From: Erythrophleum ivorense
Lineage: Eukaryota; Streptophyta; Magnoliopsida; Fabales; Fabaceae
Direction of reading: 5' to 3'
DNA length: 64,000 bases
NCBI GenBank assembly: GCA_026724425.1
Contig: JAIUCV010000004.1
Coordinates: forward strand, 2,366,001 to 2,430,000
Under the pieces are notes generated by a model, which was not told the DNA's origin, ran no database searches, and worked only from the letters and a program-made list of their open reading frames with translations. The translations under genes were made by a program, and so were the position numbers. Positions within the stretch are counted from its first letter, which is position 1, and each line of letters opens with the position of its first letter. Positions 36,301-46,233 of this stretch are shown here, one piece after another.

Positions 36301-39300
36301 TAAATAATGAAAAAATATATATTTACCTAAGACTAATTATATTAGTATATCTTATATTTTACTTGATAATACTAGACTATTTTTTTTATTACTGATACAA
36401 ATATAAAAGTTCTAAAAGTCTATTGTTTTGAAATATATACCTATAAGTTTGTGTAAAAATATTTTTATATTACAAGTATCAATTCATTAAAAAAAAAAAT
36501 TAGTTTGCGCGGCCCTAACCCGCCCTATCCCAACATAAATCCGACTTATTAGAGTTGAGTAAGGCAACGGGTATAAAAACAAGCTTCATGTCTTAATTGG
36601 GTCAGGTATCGGACATACTGGATGTTCAGTTTGGTCCTGCCCATGTAAAGCCCTACTTATTAGGGCCGCCTCGGGCCGCCCTAAAATCGGGCTTCTCCAG
36701 GTCGGGCCGAGTCACGGGCATAAAAATACGCCCAAGACCCTAATCGGGCCGGGTTTCAAGCTAAGCATCGCCCTGACCCGGCCCTGCCCATATACACCCC
36801 TAACGCCTATGAAAGTAACCCTTCCACCATTCTCTAATATCTTGTTCCGTAACTAAGACTTTTCCTTCTTCATCCTTAATGCATTTCACTTGGTCCACGT
36901 CTCTTGTCTTTCTTTCTCTACTTTTAGCTAACTTGTAAATATTTCTTTCTCCAACTTTAGTACCTAAAGATTGGTATAACCAATCGAATGCCCCCACTCT
37001 CGCTTCGCTCACCGCCTTCTTAGTGTCTTTCTTAGCTATTTTATATTTCTCCCAATTTTCATTACTCTTACACAACGACCACACTTTATAACACTCCCTC
37101 TTAACTTTAACCTTATCTTGCACACTGAAACAAAGGTCCTAAATGGTTATGAACACTGAGGATATATTTATTTATTTATTTGGTTTCAACACTAAGTTTA
37201 CTTTAAACCAAAATGTCATTCTAATACTTTGCTTTATACTATATCCATAGTTATTAATAGCGCTTATTGAATTTGTATTGCCAAGGGCTCCAAAATGCTA
37301 TAGTGCGTAGCACATGACATTGTGTGAGCCATATGAGAATGTATCACATAACAACAACAACGACAACAACAACAAAAATAAGTTACATGGATCAAATGAC
37401 GCCATAAAATTCTATCATAAATTATATTTTTAAACAAAACATTTAAGTCTAAATTTTTTTTAATAGTATTGTCTATAATTTTTTTGGTTTCCCTCTACCT
37501 CTAACTATTAAACTACTCTCTATTTGATCTGCTCTCCTTACTAGAGCTTCTATAGGTCTTATCCACATATGTCCAAACTATCTAAGTTGCGATTCTACAA
37601 TCTTTTCCATAATAGATGTGACCCTAACTTGTTCTATAGTGCATTCACTTCTTATTCTATCTTGTTCGGTGTTTCTACCCATCTAATGCAATATTCTAAT
37701 ATCTACAATATTGAACTTATTTTTTTATTGATTTTTTATTGCCCAATAATCAGTCCCATACAATATTGTAGGTCTTATAACTATGCGATAAAATTTACTT
37801 TTAATTTTAAGTAGTACTCTTTTATCATAAATAACACTCAAAGCATTCCTTTATTTTATCCACTCTACTTGAATCCTATGATTTATATTTTTTTCTATTT
37901 TCTCGTCATGTTATATGATGAATTCAAGATACTTAAATTGTGTGACTTGTAATATAGTACATTTTTTAATTTTCACTTCTACGTTAGAATTAATGTACCT
38001 CTTGTTAAACTTACATTTCATATATTCCGTTTTACTTCTATTTAAACGAAATACATGTGTTTCTAAAACTAATCTCCACATTTTTAACTTTTCATTTATT
38101 TCCTCTCTCAACTCTTCAACTAAGACTATATTATCTGCAAAAAACATGCATTGTAATACCGGCTCTTAGATATATTCAATAACCACATCCAAGACTAAGG
38201 TAAGAAGACAGGAGCTCAGACCCCTGATGCAGACCAATAATTATCGAAAAATCTTCTATGAACATATTTTTAGTTTTCACACTAATTATAATCTCATCAT
38301 ACATATCCATGATACGTGAAAATGTATCACACAATTTTAAAAAAGTTCAAAACGTAATTGATAATGACTAGTATATATAGAAACCAAATTCACATTAAAA
38401 AAAGCCTTGTAACAACATAATAATCATCCATAATCACAACATCAAGTACCTAAATCATAAAATACATCAATGTTTAACAAATTTTTTGAGTCTAAACCTT
38501 ATTCTCAAATAAATAAACCAATTCCTCTTCTTCAACAAATGCAACATCATCATAATAATCATCATTAAGCAATCCTTCAATTTCTTCTTCATCTTTTGAG
38601 GATTCCATTTGTTCATCAATCATATCAAGAGCACAAGAAGAGAAGGATGATGCCTTTTTCCCCTGCTCTTGATATGGTTAGTGAATGCTAAATCATCCAA
38701 TATTGCTTGTCCAAGATGGGTAAAGTGAACCTTTAGCGATAGCCCTTACAAAATCGCCTGAATTAGGGTTTTTGTTGCCTTATATGTAGTACCCCAGTAG
38801 CACAAGCTACAGCTACACAAAAGTATATCTTGTAGCCCAGCTATAGCAGAGACATATGAAAGTTGCAATGCTACATATGTGGCATAGCGCCAGGATAACT
38901 GTCTAGCAACTCTCTTTCATCTATTTCTACTGGAAAAGCAATTTCTTCCATTTTAGTTTAAGTGTCCCACAACCCAACAGAATGGAAGCAACCACTGTCC
39001 ATGGAGTCCACTTTTCTAATTAACAAAACATGAAAGCATGCTGTTCTGACAAGCCAATGTAATGGCAAGACATGCAAATGGCATTTAAATTAAAAACTTG
39101 CTATCCCAACTCTCTGCAGAATTCACTACTATTACATATGCAACCTGCACTAATTACAAACTTTATTTTAGTGTCAGTATAATAGCACATACCTTAGATT
39201 CCCTACAGATATCTGGACTTGAAAACCAGGTCTCATCAACTACAACGTCAAGAGTTCTAGGCTTCCCATTAAAAACAACTGCAGCAGTGGAAGATGTTAA

Positions 39301-41278
39301 AACAACTCGTTTCACAGATGGTGATTTTGCACATGATTTAAGAACATTGAGAGTTCCTTTGAGCGCTGGGTCAATAAGTTCAGTCTGAAATGAGGAAAGA
39401 GCCAGTCAATGAAGCAATAATCAAAATAAGGAAACCCATAATAGGCCTGAGAGGTAAAGGCCTAAGCTAAAGTCATTTCTTTGCTTCTCAAATATATTAC
39501 TCTAACTAAATAGGCGAATGGCAACAAGTGCAGTTATGCTTGTCTTCAATTGTCTGGCCTGTTAACCATATACTTGAATGATAACAAGCAGCAGGGGCAT
39601 GGTTCTCTATTCTTCACAGTAATTTTTGCATAAATTCCCCAAAATTTGTGATACTTTAAGTCTAAGAGTATATAAGGAACTCATTAGACTATAACAACTA
39701 GATTGTGTTATTATTTGCCAAGGGCAATGAAAGGAGCAAGCTTTTGGGAAGGGTCAACATGACAGTCTATATGTATTTTAAAAATAATAGCTTGCTTATC
39801 AGACAAAATGAAACATTTAACCTTTTGTCCTCCTCTTATAGGGCCTTTTGATTTCTAAGCAGGAATAACCTTTTAATTTCTCATGCAGGAATGCATAGAA
39901 GACAACATCACCGTAATGCATCTCCCATGCTAAATCAATTCTTCAAACGGATTAAAGCATTACAGAAAAAAAGAAAAAGAAAAAAAATATATATATATTG
40001 CTTTGCAGAAGGCAGACTACATTCAACTATCTACCAACAATTTTAAATGCTATGAACCTGTGGATCTATAGGATCAAACAAACAGGGAGATGCAGTATGA
40101 AAGACACCCTCACACCCCTCAACAGCAGAGTCAAAGGCACCTTCTTCTAGGAGATCAGCTTTAATCAGGTGCAATCTCTCCTTTGCACCATCAAGTTTAA
40201 GCAAATGTTCTACCTTTCTTGGATCATCTGCAGGGAGTTACAAACCATCACAAATTGATAACTCATAATGGTAATGAATAGCATATAAGAAACAACAAAA
40301 TATAATTGGTTCATCTTAAATAATAGAGAAACCTAAAAAGCACAATGGGATGGAATCTTTTGGGAATCTAAGGACGAAATCTACACACCTGTATCCACAC
40401 AACTAAATTCATATATACCTATTATATTAGTATTTTCCCTTCTTCAGTACACAAAGATGCACTTTCATAATCAACTCAAAGGCCACAAGGGTATAGCCAG
40501 AAGTTTACTATTAACAATCACAACGTCCGTCGCAAAACGCAATATCAGAGCCATAATCCCCTTCCCTTAACAGGACTCTTCTTAGTAGTTTCGTGGTGAT
40601 TTGCTTATTTGGAGCCAACATAGAAGACATGGAGAGAAAAGAGGGAATTATGAGAATGAGGGATATATGTAGCAAATGTATGGCATCTTGCTGTTGCGTC
40701 CATTTTTGCCCTTTCCCCTCCATTTCTGTTGTATTCATCTCCATCCAGCATAACTTTGATGTTTTTATTGCTCTAAGCATACCCTGTTGGAACATTCCTT
40801 AAATTTCAAATCGCCAAACTATCCGATACTAATGTCACACATGATAGAGATTAAATGCAAGAAAAGAGTAGTTCTGTCATTTCATACTATCTGTATGTAG
40901 ACGTTATCTAGGATAATTGAAATAGTTCTTCTCTCTGTTCCCTTTCTTGTCCTCTCTCTTCTATCCCTCTTTATTTTTGGTTCCAATCACCACATAAACC
41001 AAAGAATTTTATATCCATCGCCTGCTAATAATTAGAAATCAAAATCTGGAAATGGGGGTACGGAAACCAAAAATACTGAGACAACCAAGCAATAGAACAA
41101 AATTCCTGTCACTTCACAGAGATAAATGGGACGATATTAAGATGCACTCACTTGGGTCACGAACAGTCCCCTTGACAGTGTAACCACGAAGAAGAAGGAA
41201 CTTGACGAGCCATGAAGCAATATAGCCAGAAGCACCAGTGACGCACACGACCTTTCTTTTTCCTACGTTGCTGCTCAT
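30301..41278 (-). CDS. Reductase copy C: complete cinnamoyl-CoA-reductase-like / phenylacetaldehyde-reductase-like SDR, 327 aa
   Basis: Six exons, in transcript order: 41152-41278, 40058-40227, 39193-39384, 33726-33888, 31079-31265, 30301-30445. Lengths are 127, 170, 192, 163, 187 and 145 bp, totalling 984 bp including TAA. All junctions are GT-AG and the frame is unbroken. The NADP(H)-binding motif TGASGYIA is residues 14-21, the VVLTSS catalytic region is 127-131 and LWYMLSK places Tyr166 and Lys170. Exon 5 has VKDVANAHIQAFE and exon 6 ends KEKKFVNF. Length and organisation match plant phenylacetaldehyde reductases and CCR-like enzymes, cytosolic NADPH-dependent reductases of aromatic aldehydes. 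The CCR signature KNWYCYGK is absent, so lignin-type CCR activity is unlikely; the exact substrate is not decidable here. There is no signal peptide. Introns 3 (5.3 kb) and 4 (2.5 kb) are swollen by transposons. Confidence 0.9.
31738..31848. repeat. Direct repeat, left flank of the inverted-repeat element
   Basis: Starts AATTTCCAAGATTAACAATT and ends with the words ATTGACCAGCATAACATGT. It matches 32566-32655 in the same orientation, with small gaps. The pair brackets the inverted-repeat/minisatellite element in intron 4 of copy C. It is far longer than a usual target-site duplication. Confidence 0.7.
31850..32549. mobile_element. Foldback-like element with about 120-bp inverted arms and an internal 102-bp minisatellite
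   Basis: The left arm 31850-31971 and right arm 32433-32549 are inverted copies. GACCTGATTTTTGCC (31935) is matched by GACCTGATTTTGCCC read on the minus strand (ending 32470), and the similarity extends outward through TTTGCAAGGA and CTTAAA blocks. The interior is an imperfect tandem array of about 102 bp. There is no coding capacity. The architecture (long inverted termini, internal tandem repeats, no protein) resembles plant Foldback or Mutator-type non-autonomous elements. No clean target-site duplication was found. It lies inside intron 4 of copy C. Confidence 0.65.
31973..32402. repeat. 102-bp minisatellite
   Basis: Units start at about 31973 (short, 62 bp), 32035, 32138, 32239 and 32341 (partial). 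Each begins GATAAGAAA or a variant and contains TAATAATCCTAAAAGT, then GTAACTT, then TTGTAACTTTCTAAT and GAGTTGG. Confidence 0.85.
32566..32655. repeat. Direct repeat, right flank of the inverted-repeat element
   Basis: Starts AATTTCCAAGATAATAATTT and ends TACTGACCGGCATAACATGT. It matches the left flank at 31738-31848 in direct orientation. Confidence 0.7.
34417..35988 (-). pseudogene. LINE reverse transcriptase, RT core and C-terminal part
   Basis: Open pieces at 35665-35988, 35357-35548, 34838-35110 and 34417-34890 are parts of one RT-like polyprotein. They carry, in order, the fingers (GPDNIPIEIWK), the LEKAYDRV box, the FADD box (between pieces, near 35180), the RSKTEYMECKF thumb region and the RFRWFDHVGRRP C-terminal motif. 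Frameshifts separate the pieces. Confidence 0.8.
35968..35975. repeat. Left 8-bp target-site duplication of the hAT-like element
   Basis: acgcctat, exactly repeated at 36803-36810. Confidence 0.9.
35976..36802. mobile_element. Non-autonomous hAT-like DNA transposon nested in the LINE
   Basis: 827 bp with termini TAGGGGTGT and ACACCCCTA, flanked by the exact 8-bp duplication acgcctat. An 8-bp duplication with (T/C)AGGGGTG ends is characteristic of the hAT superfamily. The two end regions are GC-rich (CGGGCCGGGCC, GGTCGGGCCGAG) while the middle is AT-rich. No transposase is coded. Skipping the element and one duplication restores the LINE reading frame across the junction, because WWKGYFHRR upstream runs directly into FNEGYEISL. 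Confidence 0.9.
36800..37123 (-). pseudogene. LINE polyprotein fragment upstream of the hAT-like insertion
   Basis: A 107-codon open piece containing KRECYKVWSLC, WEKYKIAKKDTKKAVSEAR and REWWKGYFHRR, typical of the connector between the endonuclease and RT domains of plant RTE-like LINEs. Its end is chopped by the insertion at 36802. The LINE is 5'-truncated at about 37128. Confidence 0.8.
37349..38320 (-). mobile_element. Second RTE-like LINE fragment, 5'-truncated, with 11-bp target-site duplication
   Basis: A diverged relative of the LINE at 34379. The 3' trinucleotide tail is at 37349-37378 (ACAACA on +). It covers the FADN-IVLVEE box near 38110-38140 (the second Asp of FADD has become Asn), RSKTEYMKCKF near 38020, and the C-terminal region. 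The exact 11-bp repeat aatgtatcaca flanks it at 37338-37348 and 38321-38331, as expected for target-primed insertion. Confidence 0.85.
38470..38720 (-). pseudogene. Acidic coding relic (possible transposase C-terminus)
   Basis: Read on minus, an open stretch gives SSCALDMIDEQMESSKDEEE and LLNDDYYDDVAFVEEEELVY before a stop near 38508. The strongly acidic tail resembles the C-terminal tails of some plant hAT transposases, but no diagnostic motif is present. It lies within the DNA-transposon-like insertion 37246-38895. Confidence 0.35.
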
Positions 41279-42240
41279 TCTCGTCCTATCTTCCGAATCT
41301 ACTGCTTCAAGTCCGGTGAGTCGACGGCTTTGTCCTTCTGTCGCGATTTTGCTTTACCCCCTACGCCCACCAAAAATTGCCAGCCTCGGGATATTTTCTG
41401 GGGCTTTTTAACACCTAAATAGATAGAAGAAAAAATTAAAAAGTACAGTTATAAAAACAATTGACACAAATATTTAAAATATTTTATTTTGTGAAGTCAT
41501 GACGTCGGTGGAATCATGACTTACTAAAATACTTTTTTTTTTCAAAGGTTGTAGACCCATTTTAATACTTTAATGTATCGTGGATTAAGCTAGTCTGCAA
41601 TTTATGAAATTTTCTTTATTAAACTCTTAAGTATTTTTTTTTCAATAAGAAGGATACGGACCATGGTTATTTTTATTTTTATTATATTAGTAAACTAAAA
41701 ATTAATTAAAAAACGACAATATTATAAATAATTGTAACATTTTAAAAACATATACAAAAAAAATTAAGTAAATAAAAATTTTTATATTTATAAAGAAGCA
41801 AATGAAAAATGTTAGATATAAAAATAAAAAATAATATAAGCTCATCACGTCAACTAATGTATCCTCCTATTTTGTATTAAAGCTTTTTTCTAAGTTATTG
41901 TAGGTGGTATTACACCAATTTTTCTTTTTCTTTTTGTTCTTTTTTTTTTTTTTTATTCTTATTCTTTTTCTCTTTCTTTTTAATTAGATGATCTATTATT
42001 ATTAAAATTACAAGTTAGTTAATTCAGAATTCAAGTCCCATTGAGGGGATTAAATCGATGGAATTAGTTGGTTAATGGTAAAGAACCCTTACTATTGGTG
42101 AAAAGATAATCTCCAATGTCTAAAAGATATATTGACATACTTTGAACTAAATTAAATAAATCAAAGAACAATGTCATGAAGGGTACATCGTTAGATTATA
42201 TGGTTTGGGGTGGCAAGGTCAAAAAGTATAATTAAGGAAC
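41279..42240. other. 5' flank of copy C and adjoining spacer
   Basis: The first 120 bp upstream of the copy C start codon should hold its promoter and leader, but I cannot fix a TATA box with confidence. Beyond 41400 the sequence is A/T-tract-rich, including a long T/C run near 41930-41990, and shows no gene. Confidence 0.5.
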
Positions 42241-42253
42241 TGATGGTGGGAAC

Positions 42254-42457
42254 AAAGAAAGACTAATACCTTTAAAATTTGAGAATGATGCACTAGGAGC
42301 AAAAAAAGAAATACTAGCACCCTTGAAACCTGTAAAAGGTGTACTTAGTGTAAAACAAAAATGACTAACACCTTTGAAATGCGTAAATGGGGCACTCGAT
42401 GCAAAAGAAGAAAAACCAGTGCCCAGAAAATCTATGAATGATGTAAAGGAAGAAGGA
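42254..42457 (+). repeat. 51-bp tandem repeat with coding periodicity
   Basis: Four degenerate 51-bp units. In one frame they read as 17-residue repeats of the type K-E-x-L-x-P-L-K-x-V-x-x-A-L-x-A-K, with a single stop in the third unit. Looks like a fragment of a low-complexity repeat protein. Function unknown, and no start or conserved flank found. Confidence 0.5.
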
Positions 42458-43229
42458 CCGAAACCTCTAATGTCTCCATGGATTGCTGTTAGGGTTTAGT
42501 AAGATAATGGGACATCTGCTTGACTACCACAACCACTTGTAACATCTACTAATAGCTCTCTAGTGGATATAAAATTGTGATCGCGCTTTTCCAACTAGGC
42601 CTCTAACTTTAGTGGGCTCTACAGATGAGGTGTAGATGAAGCAAGTTAGGAAACTATCATCTATTGATATTCATTAAGGGTATGCAGTAGTGTCCTAATG
42701 TCTTCGCTCACCCTTTTCCTTAGCCTTACATACTCAAGTGTTGAAGGATAAATAATGAAAAGCTTATATAAATCTTCCAATACAACAACCTGTGAAAAAG
42801 AAGGGGAAAAAAAAAAAAAAAAGCAATAATTATGTATATAAATCAAGTACAAATATATAGAAAATGTTGAAACAAAACAATTGCAAGTATTACCACAAAT
42901 CCTTGAAAGCTATTCTTAGGATGGATCTTCCATTATGATGTTGCCAACAGTAACACATATAATCCAAGGTGTGATCCAAAGAGATGTTTCCATGTCAACA
43001 TAGGCAATAACATGCTATCATGCATTCCATGCAGCTATAAACACAATGTGCTCACAATGCCAATCTTTTTATGTTTTCCCCCTCAACTGAAGTGCATGTA
43101 GAGACCTTACATTGAATAGCTTCTAAGGGATATATTGTCACTAACCAAACTAGTGGAGAATGTGATTAGCATGATGAAACTCAACAATTCATAAGCATAT
43201 AATAGGGATAGGTGGTGCCATCCATTTGG

Positions 43230-44040
43230 AAATGCTAAACAATAGTCAGGAATTAACTGTTAGATGCTTGTTGGGTCATATGGTTGCCAAATGAATTTAT
43301 AGTCCTTCATTTGATCCAACAAAACCTTGTAGGTTCACAAGACCTTTGTGGTTAGATAAATATGCTAGTGGACAAGCCTTTATCTAAAACCTAATGGTAG
43401 TCTCAAAGGGTACATCTCCATACGGGGGTTTTGGCTAAAAGGTGGCTATAGAGCTTGTCCAAGGAATCGATCTCATGCTTATAAGTATACTAATATCAAA
43501 CAACCACCAATATTTATGTTGTCACAATTTATTACATTGCACATTTCTCTATATGATTGTGCCAAGACTACCGATCTCCAGCTATCATGACCAACTTTCT
43601 TTAAATTTGTGAGCAATGGTAAATACATTAACATGACTTTATGCTTAGTCTGGTTTGGCATTAAGTATCATTCAATCAATTTCAAGATGTATGTTGGCAT
43701 GAATTATTGTATAGTTTCATTATCTACATCATTCGACAAATTTAAAAATGTCCAAGCGAGTCATGAGATATTGAGCCGTTGTCTATCCATTATCTTTATC
43801 TTTAAAGGTAAAGTCATGCCAAGTAATTGTTAGCATAGGATTGGCTAGTTGTAATCTATCCATCCTAACACAACCTTTCTTATGCAAGGTAGTTCACACT
43901 AGATGGCAAGATCTTGTAAGGTGATCGTTGCCTCGCCCCTAATTAGGTAGAAAATATGTGTCTTAGGTTGTCATTTCTTCAAAAAAGTTGAAATAAGTGC
44001 TGCACTAAAGTCAAAGTGGCCAAGTCAAAATACCCTATAA
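43230..44040 (-). pseudogene. Relic of a plant mobile domain (PMD / MAIN-like) gene
   Basis: Read on minus with frameshifts. THIFYLIRGEATITLQDLAI (43907-43966) matches the domain's 'THTFHL..GE.TITL.DVA' signature. WRSVVLAQSYREMC and INIGGCLILVYL (43480-43580) match the 'W..A.LA.LYREL' and 'IGGCLLLLQ.W' blocks. NSFGNHMT near 43270 matches 'DQFIWEPY'. PMD proteins occur in plant genomes both as host genes and as passengers of transposons. This copy is broken by a stop right after the TITLQDLAI block and by frameshifts. A possible start (MDPQLVLN, near 44620) lies upstream. Confidence 0.65.
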
Positions 44041-44763
44041 AAACTTGTTTGTATGAGGTAAGGAACAATTGGCCTATAACATGCAACTATAATATTTATA
44101 CATAATAGTTTATACTCAATCAAATAAATTAACTTTAATTATGTTAACTTACCTAACCTCGTCACATAGTTTGTGACATGTGATAAGTTTATAGATATAA
44201 AAATAAGTCATCCTCTAAGGTAGGATTGACAGCACTTTGTTGACCAACCATTTTAATATTATATTTACAAAATTAAAGCTATCACATTCAAAATCATATG
44301 TCAATATATTAATTTGTATACACAGTAACTACAAATCTATGTAACAAAAAATTCATAAATAAGGTTAAATATATAAGTAAAATTAAATACATCAATAAAG
44401 TCAAATATGCCATACAATCAAATAAATAAGTAGGGCTAAATACATTAAGATCCACTCAATTGACAAGACAAACAAGTTGCTTGATTGTGACTAATTTGTT
44501 TACATAATCCACATTGTTGTTGTTTCCTCGGCCTTGACACTAATCCATCTCATTATGGATCTTGGGGGCTAAGGCCTACCTCTTTGGTGAATCATTGAAA
44601 GATTAAGCACCAATTGTGGATCCATTGTGTAGGGCCAATATAGTTCCTCTCCCTCCCCTAATTAGTCAAAACTCACTATAACATGTAAAAATGAGATGAA
44701 AAGTGAATAGAAGAAATAGCTTATAACATGTAAAAATGGTGATCACAAGTTTTCGAAAAAACT

Positions 44764-44996
44764 CCTCAATGAAATGACTCCTCATTGAGGAAAGAGGGAC
44801 TTATCATTGTCGTAGACCAATGTGGTTTGCATTTTAGTCTAACGAAATGAGATGCAAACCAGCGTGGTCTATGTCTCACTGACGCTACGCCAATATGATG
44901 TCTCATCACTTATCCATGTCTCATTAACACAATGTCCTTTTTATTTAAAATAAATTTAAAAAAGGGATGTGGACTATAGTAGTCCGCATCCCTTTT
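44764..44996. repeat. Cluster of three short inverted repeats
   Basis: CCTCAATGA paired with TCATTGAGG (44764-44790), GACCAATGTGGTTTGCAT paired with ATGCAAACCAGCGTGGTC (44816-44875), and AAAGGGATGTGGACTA paired with TAGTCCGCATCCCTTT (44961-44996, one mismatch and a three-base loop). No terminator or RNA gene can be assigned. Confidence 0.6.
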
Positions 44997-45306
44997 AATT
45001 AAAAAAAAAAGCATTTAAGTCAAATGTTTTTATGGGTCAATGACTTAATTTTTTCCTTTTCTTTCATATTATTAATGTCAAAAAGCCTACTTTCTAACTC
45101 TAATGTTTTGTCTTTGTCAAAGCATCAATTTCAAATCTATATCCTTAAATGAATATAAATTGGCAAAAATTTTATTAAAAGATTTTAAAAATTAAAAATT
45201 TTCTAAAAAAATTATTATTAAAATTTTAAAAAAGGATTACTTATATTTTTTAAAAATACATAACAAAACCTATGATTTTAAGACAAATGAGCATATATTT
45301 ATAAAA

Positions 45307-45837
45307 GTGATGGCTAAAAGTTTGAATGAATTCCAAGCATCCCTTGCTAACGATAGGATAAAGAGATGGGTTGGGCACAAAGATTCCACAATGAATGAGG
45401 ATGAAAACATGTTTCAATTCTCTACATTGCAATTCAAGATGCATGCGGTACACATTGGTAAAATGCACCATTTTACTAAAACTAAAACGGTGCATCTTGA
45501 GCCAACAATAAAAGCAAAAGAAAAGCACTGTCTAGGCATTCAATTTTCAATGGAGAAACGACCTTGTAATTGCCCTCTTCACAACTATCTCACACTCGCA
45601 CGCCTTTCCTTTAATTTCATCTTCTTGCTTCCTCAAGTCTGCACAATTACAACTCCCTTTGAATCTCCCTTCCATCTCACTTGTATCCCTTTGTTTCTCA
45701 CTCTCCGTTGTATAGGTGTCCCTTCACGAATTGCTCAGTTGCCAATGCCAGTCTTTCTAATAAGTCATTCATATTTCTATAACCTAATTAGTCATGTCCT
45801 ACTTTTTCCTCTCTACTACATTGCTTGTTTTTTTTAA
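45307..45837 (+). CDS. Uncharacterised 176-codon open frame
   Basis: The longest orphan frame in the C-D spacer, opening MMAKSLNEFQASL and closing with a hydrophobic, phenylalanine-rich tail (FPLYYIACFF). I recognise no family. The C-terminal third is hydrophobic and could form one or two membrane segments if expressed. A short inverted repeat (AAAATGCACCATTTTA against AAAACGGTGCATCTT) lies inside it. Codon content and context give no support, so it is more likely accidental or a fragment than a gene. Confidence 0.15.
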   Translation: MMAKSLNEFQASLANDRIKRWVGHKDSTMNEDENMFQFSTLQFKMHAVHIGKMHHFTKTKTVHLEPTIKAKEKHCLGIQFSMEKRPCNCPLHNYLTLARLSFNFIFLLPQVCTITTPFESPFHLTCIPLFLTLRCIGVPSRIAQLPMPVFLISHSYFYNLISHVLLFPLYYIACFF

Positions 45838-46233
45838 TTGTTATGATTTCTGAATTGAATTTTTTTTCCACTTTTCAAAATGGGAAACTTTATAGGCTCT
45901 GAGTATCCTAATAATCTTTTTATCTTTTAATTTGAAGCTTGGATACAACTATTTTCCCATTAAAAGAAAAACTTGGATACTCTAGTTGATATAAGCTACC
46001 CAATAAACATGCCAAGAGTTTGTTAATGATTTTCTACTTTGCCGGTGAAGGTTGTTGCTTGCTTTCCTATTTCTTATTTGCATGCTTAATATACCAATAG
46101 CTCTCGCAGTTACAAAAGGCTCCTAGCTATGAAAGGAGGAAGCACACTATTTAAACCATCACAGCACCCAATATCTAACTTTTTAAGATTCTTAAAACCT
46201 AAGACTCCACTATGTTTTTTTTCCATATGTGCA

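Larger units (their letters stand above)
34379..37128 (-). mobile_element. RTE-like LINE, 5'-truncated, split by a hAT-like insertion
   Basis: Lies in intron 3 of copy C, same strand as the gene. Reading from 37128 down: a linker region, the reverse transcriptase (SGRAIGPDNIPIEIWK near 35850; LEKAYDRVSREILWKALEKKG near 35410; FFADDIVLVE near 35180, with the catalytic Asp pair intact), then the C-terminal region (RSKTEYMECKF; KGKFYRTVIRPAMLY; RFRWFDHVGRRP). The 3' end is a trinucleotide tail of (TTG)n/(TCG)n (34379-34404 on +), as in RTE-type LINEs. The endonuclease domain is missing, and several frameshifts and stops lie around 35110-35360. Dead on arrival or decayed. Confidence 0.85.
37246..38895. 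mobile_element. Decayed DNA-transposon-like insertion in intron 3 of copy C, holding a LINE fragment
   Basis: Compared with intron 3 of copies A (8413-8430) and B (23090-23110), copy C has extra sequence between ATATCCAT and GATAACTGTC. Its ends read AGTTATTAATAGCGC and, on the opposite strand, AGTTATCCTGGCGC, that is, imperfect inverted termini. Inside are a LINE fragment (37349-38320) and an acidic coding relic (38470-38720). The superfamily is not certain; hAT is possible. Confidence 0.45.

Noticed and set aside
39098..39388. 96-codon open frame on + in the copy C exon 3 region (similar ones at 8715-8918 and 61338-61598)
   Set aside because: It is the antisense shadow of reductase exon 3. 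The exon on the minus strand has the SDR motifs and splice sites.
40511..40795. 94-codon open frame on minus in copy C, upstream of exon 2
   Set aside because: Lies in intron 1 of copy C. Homologous parts of the other copies do not keep the frame.
30301..41278. Copy C as a lignin-type cinnamoyl-CoA reductase
   Set aside because: The KNWYCYGK signature of true CCR is absent; the site reads LWYMLSK, as in phenylacetaldehyde-reductase-like enzymes.
44764..44996. Hairpins as transcription terminators or a microRNA gene
   Set aside because: No gene next to them, and no long continuous arm of the kind needed for a microRNA precursor. Left as an unexplained repeat cluster.
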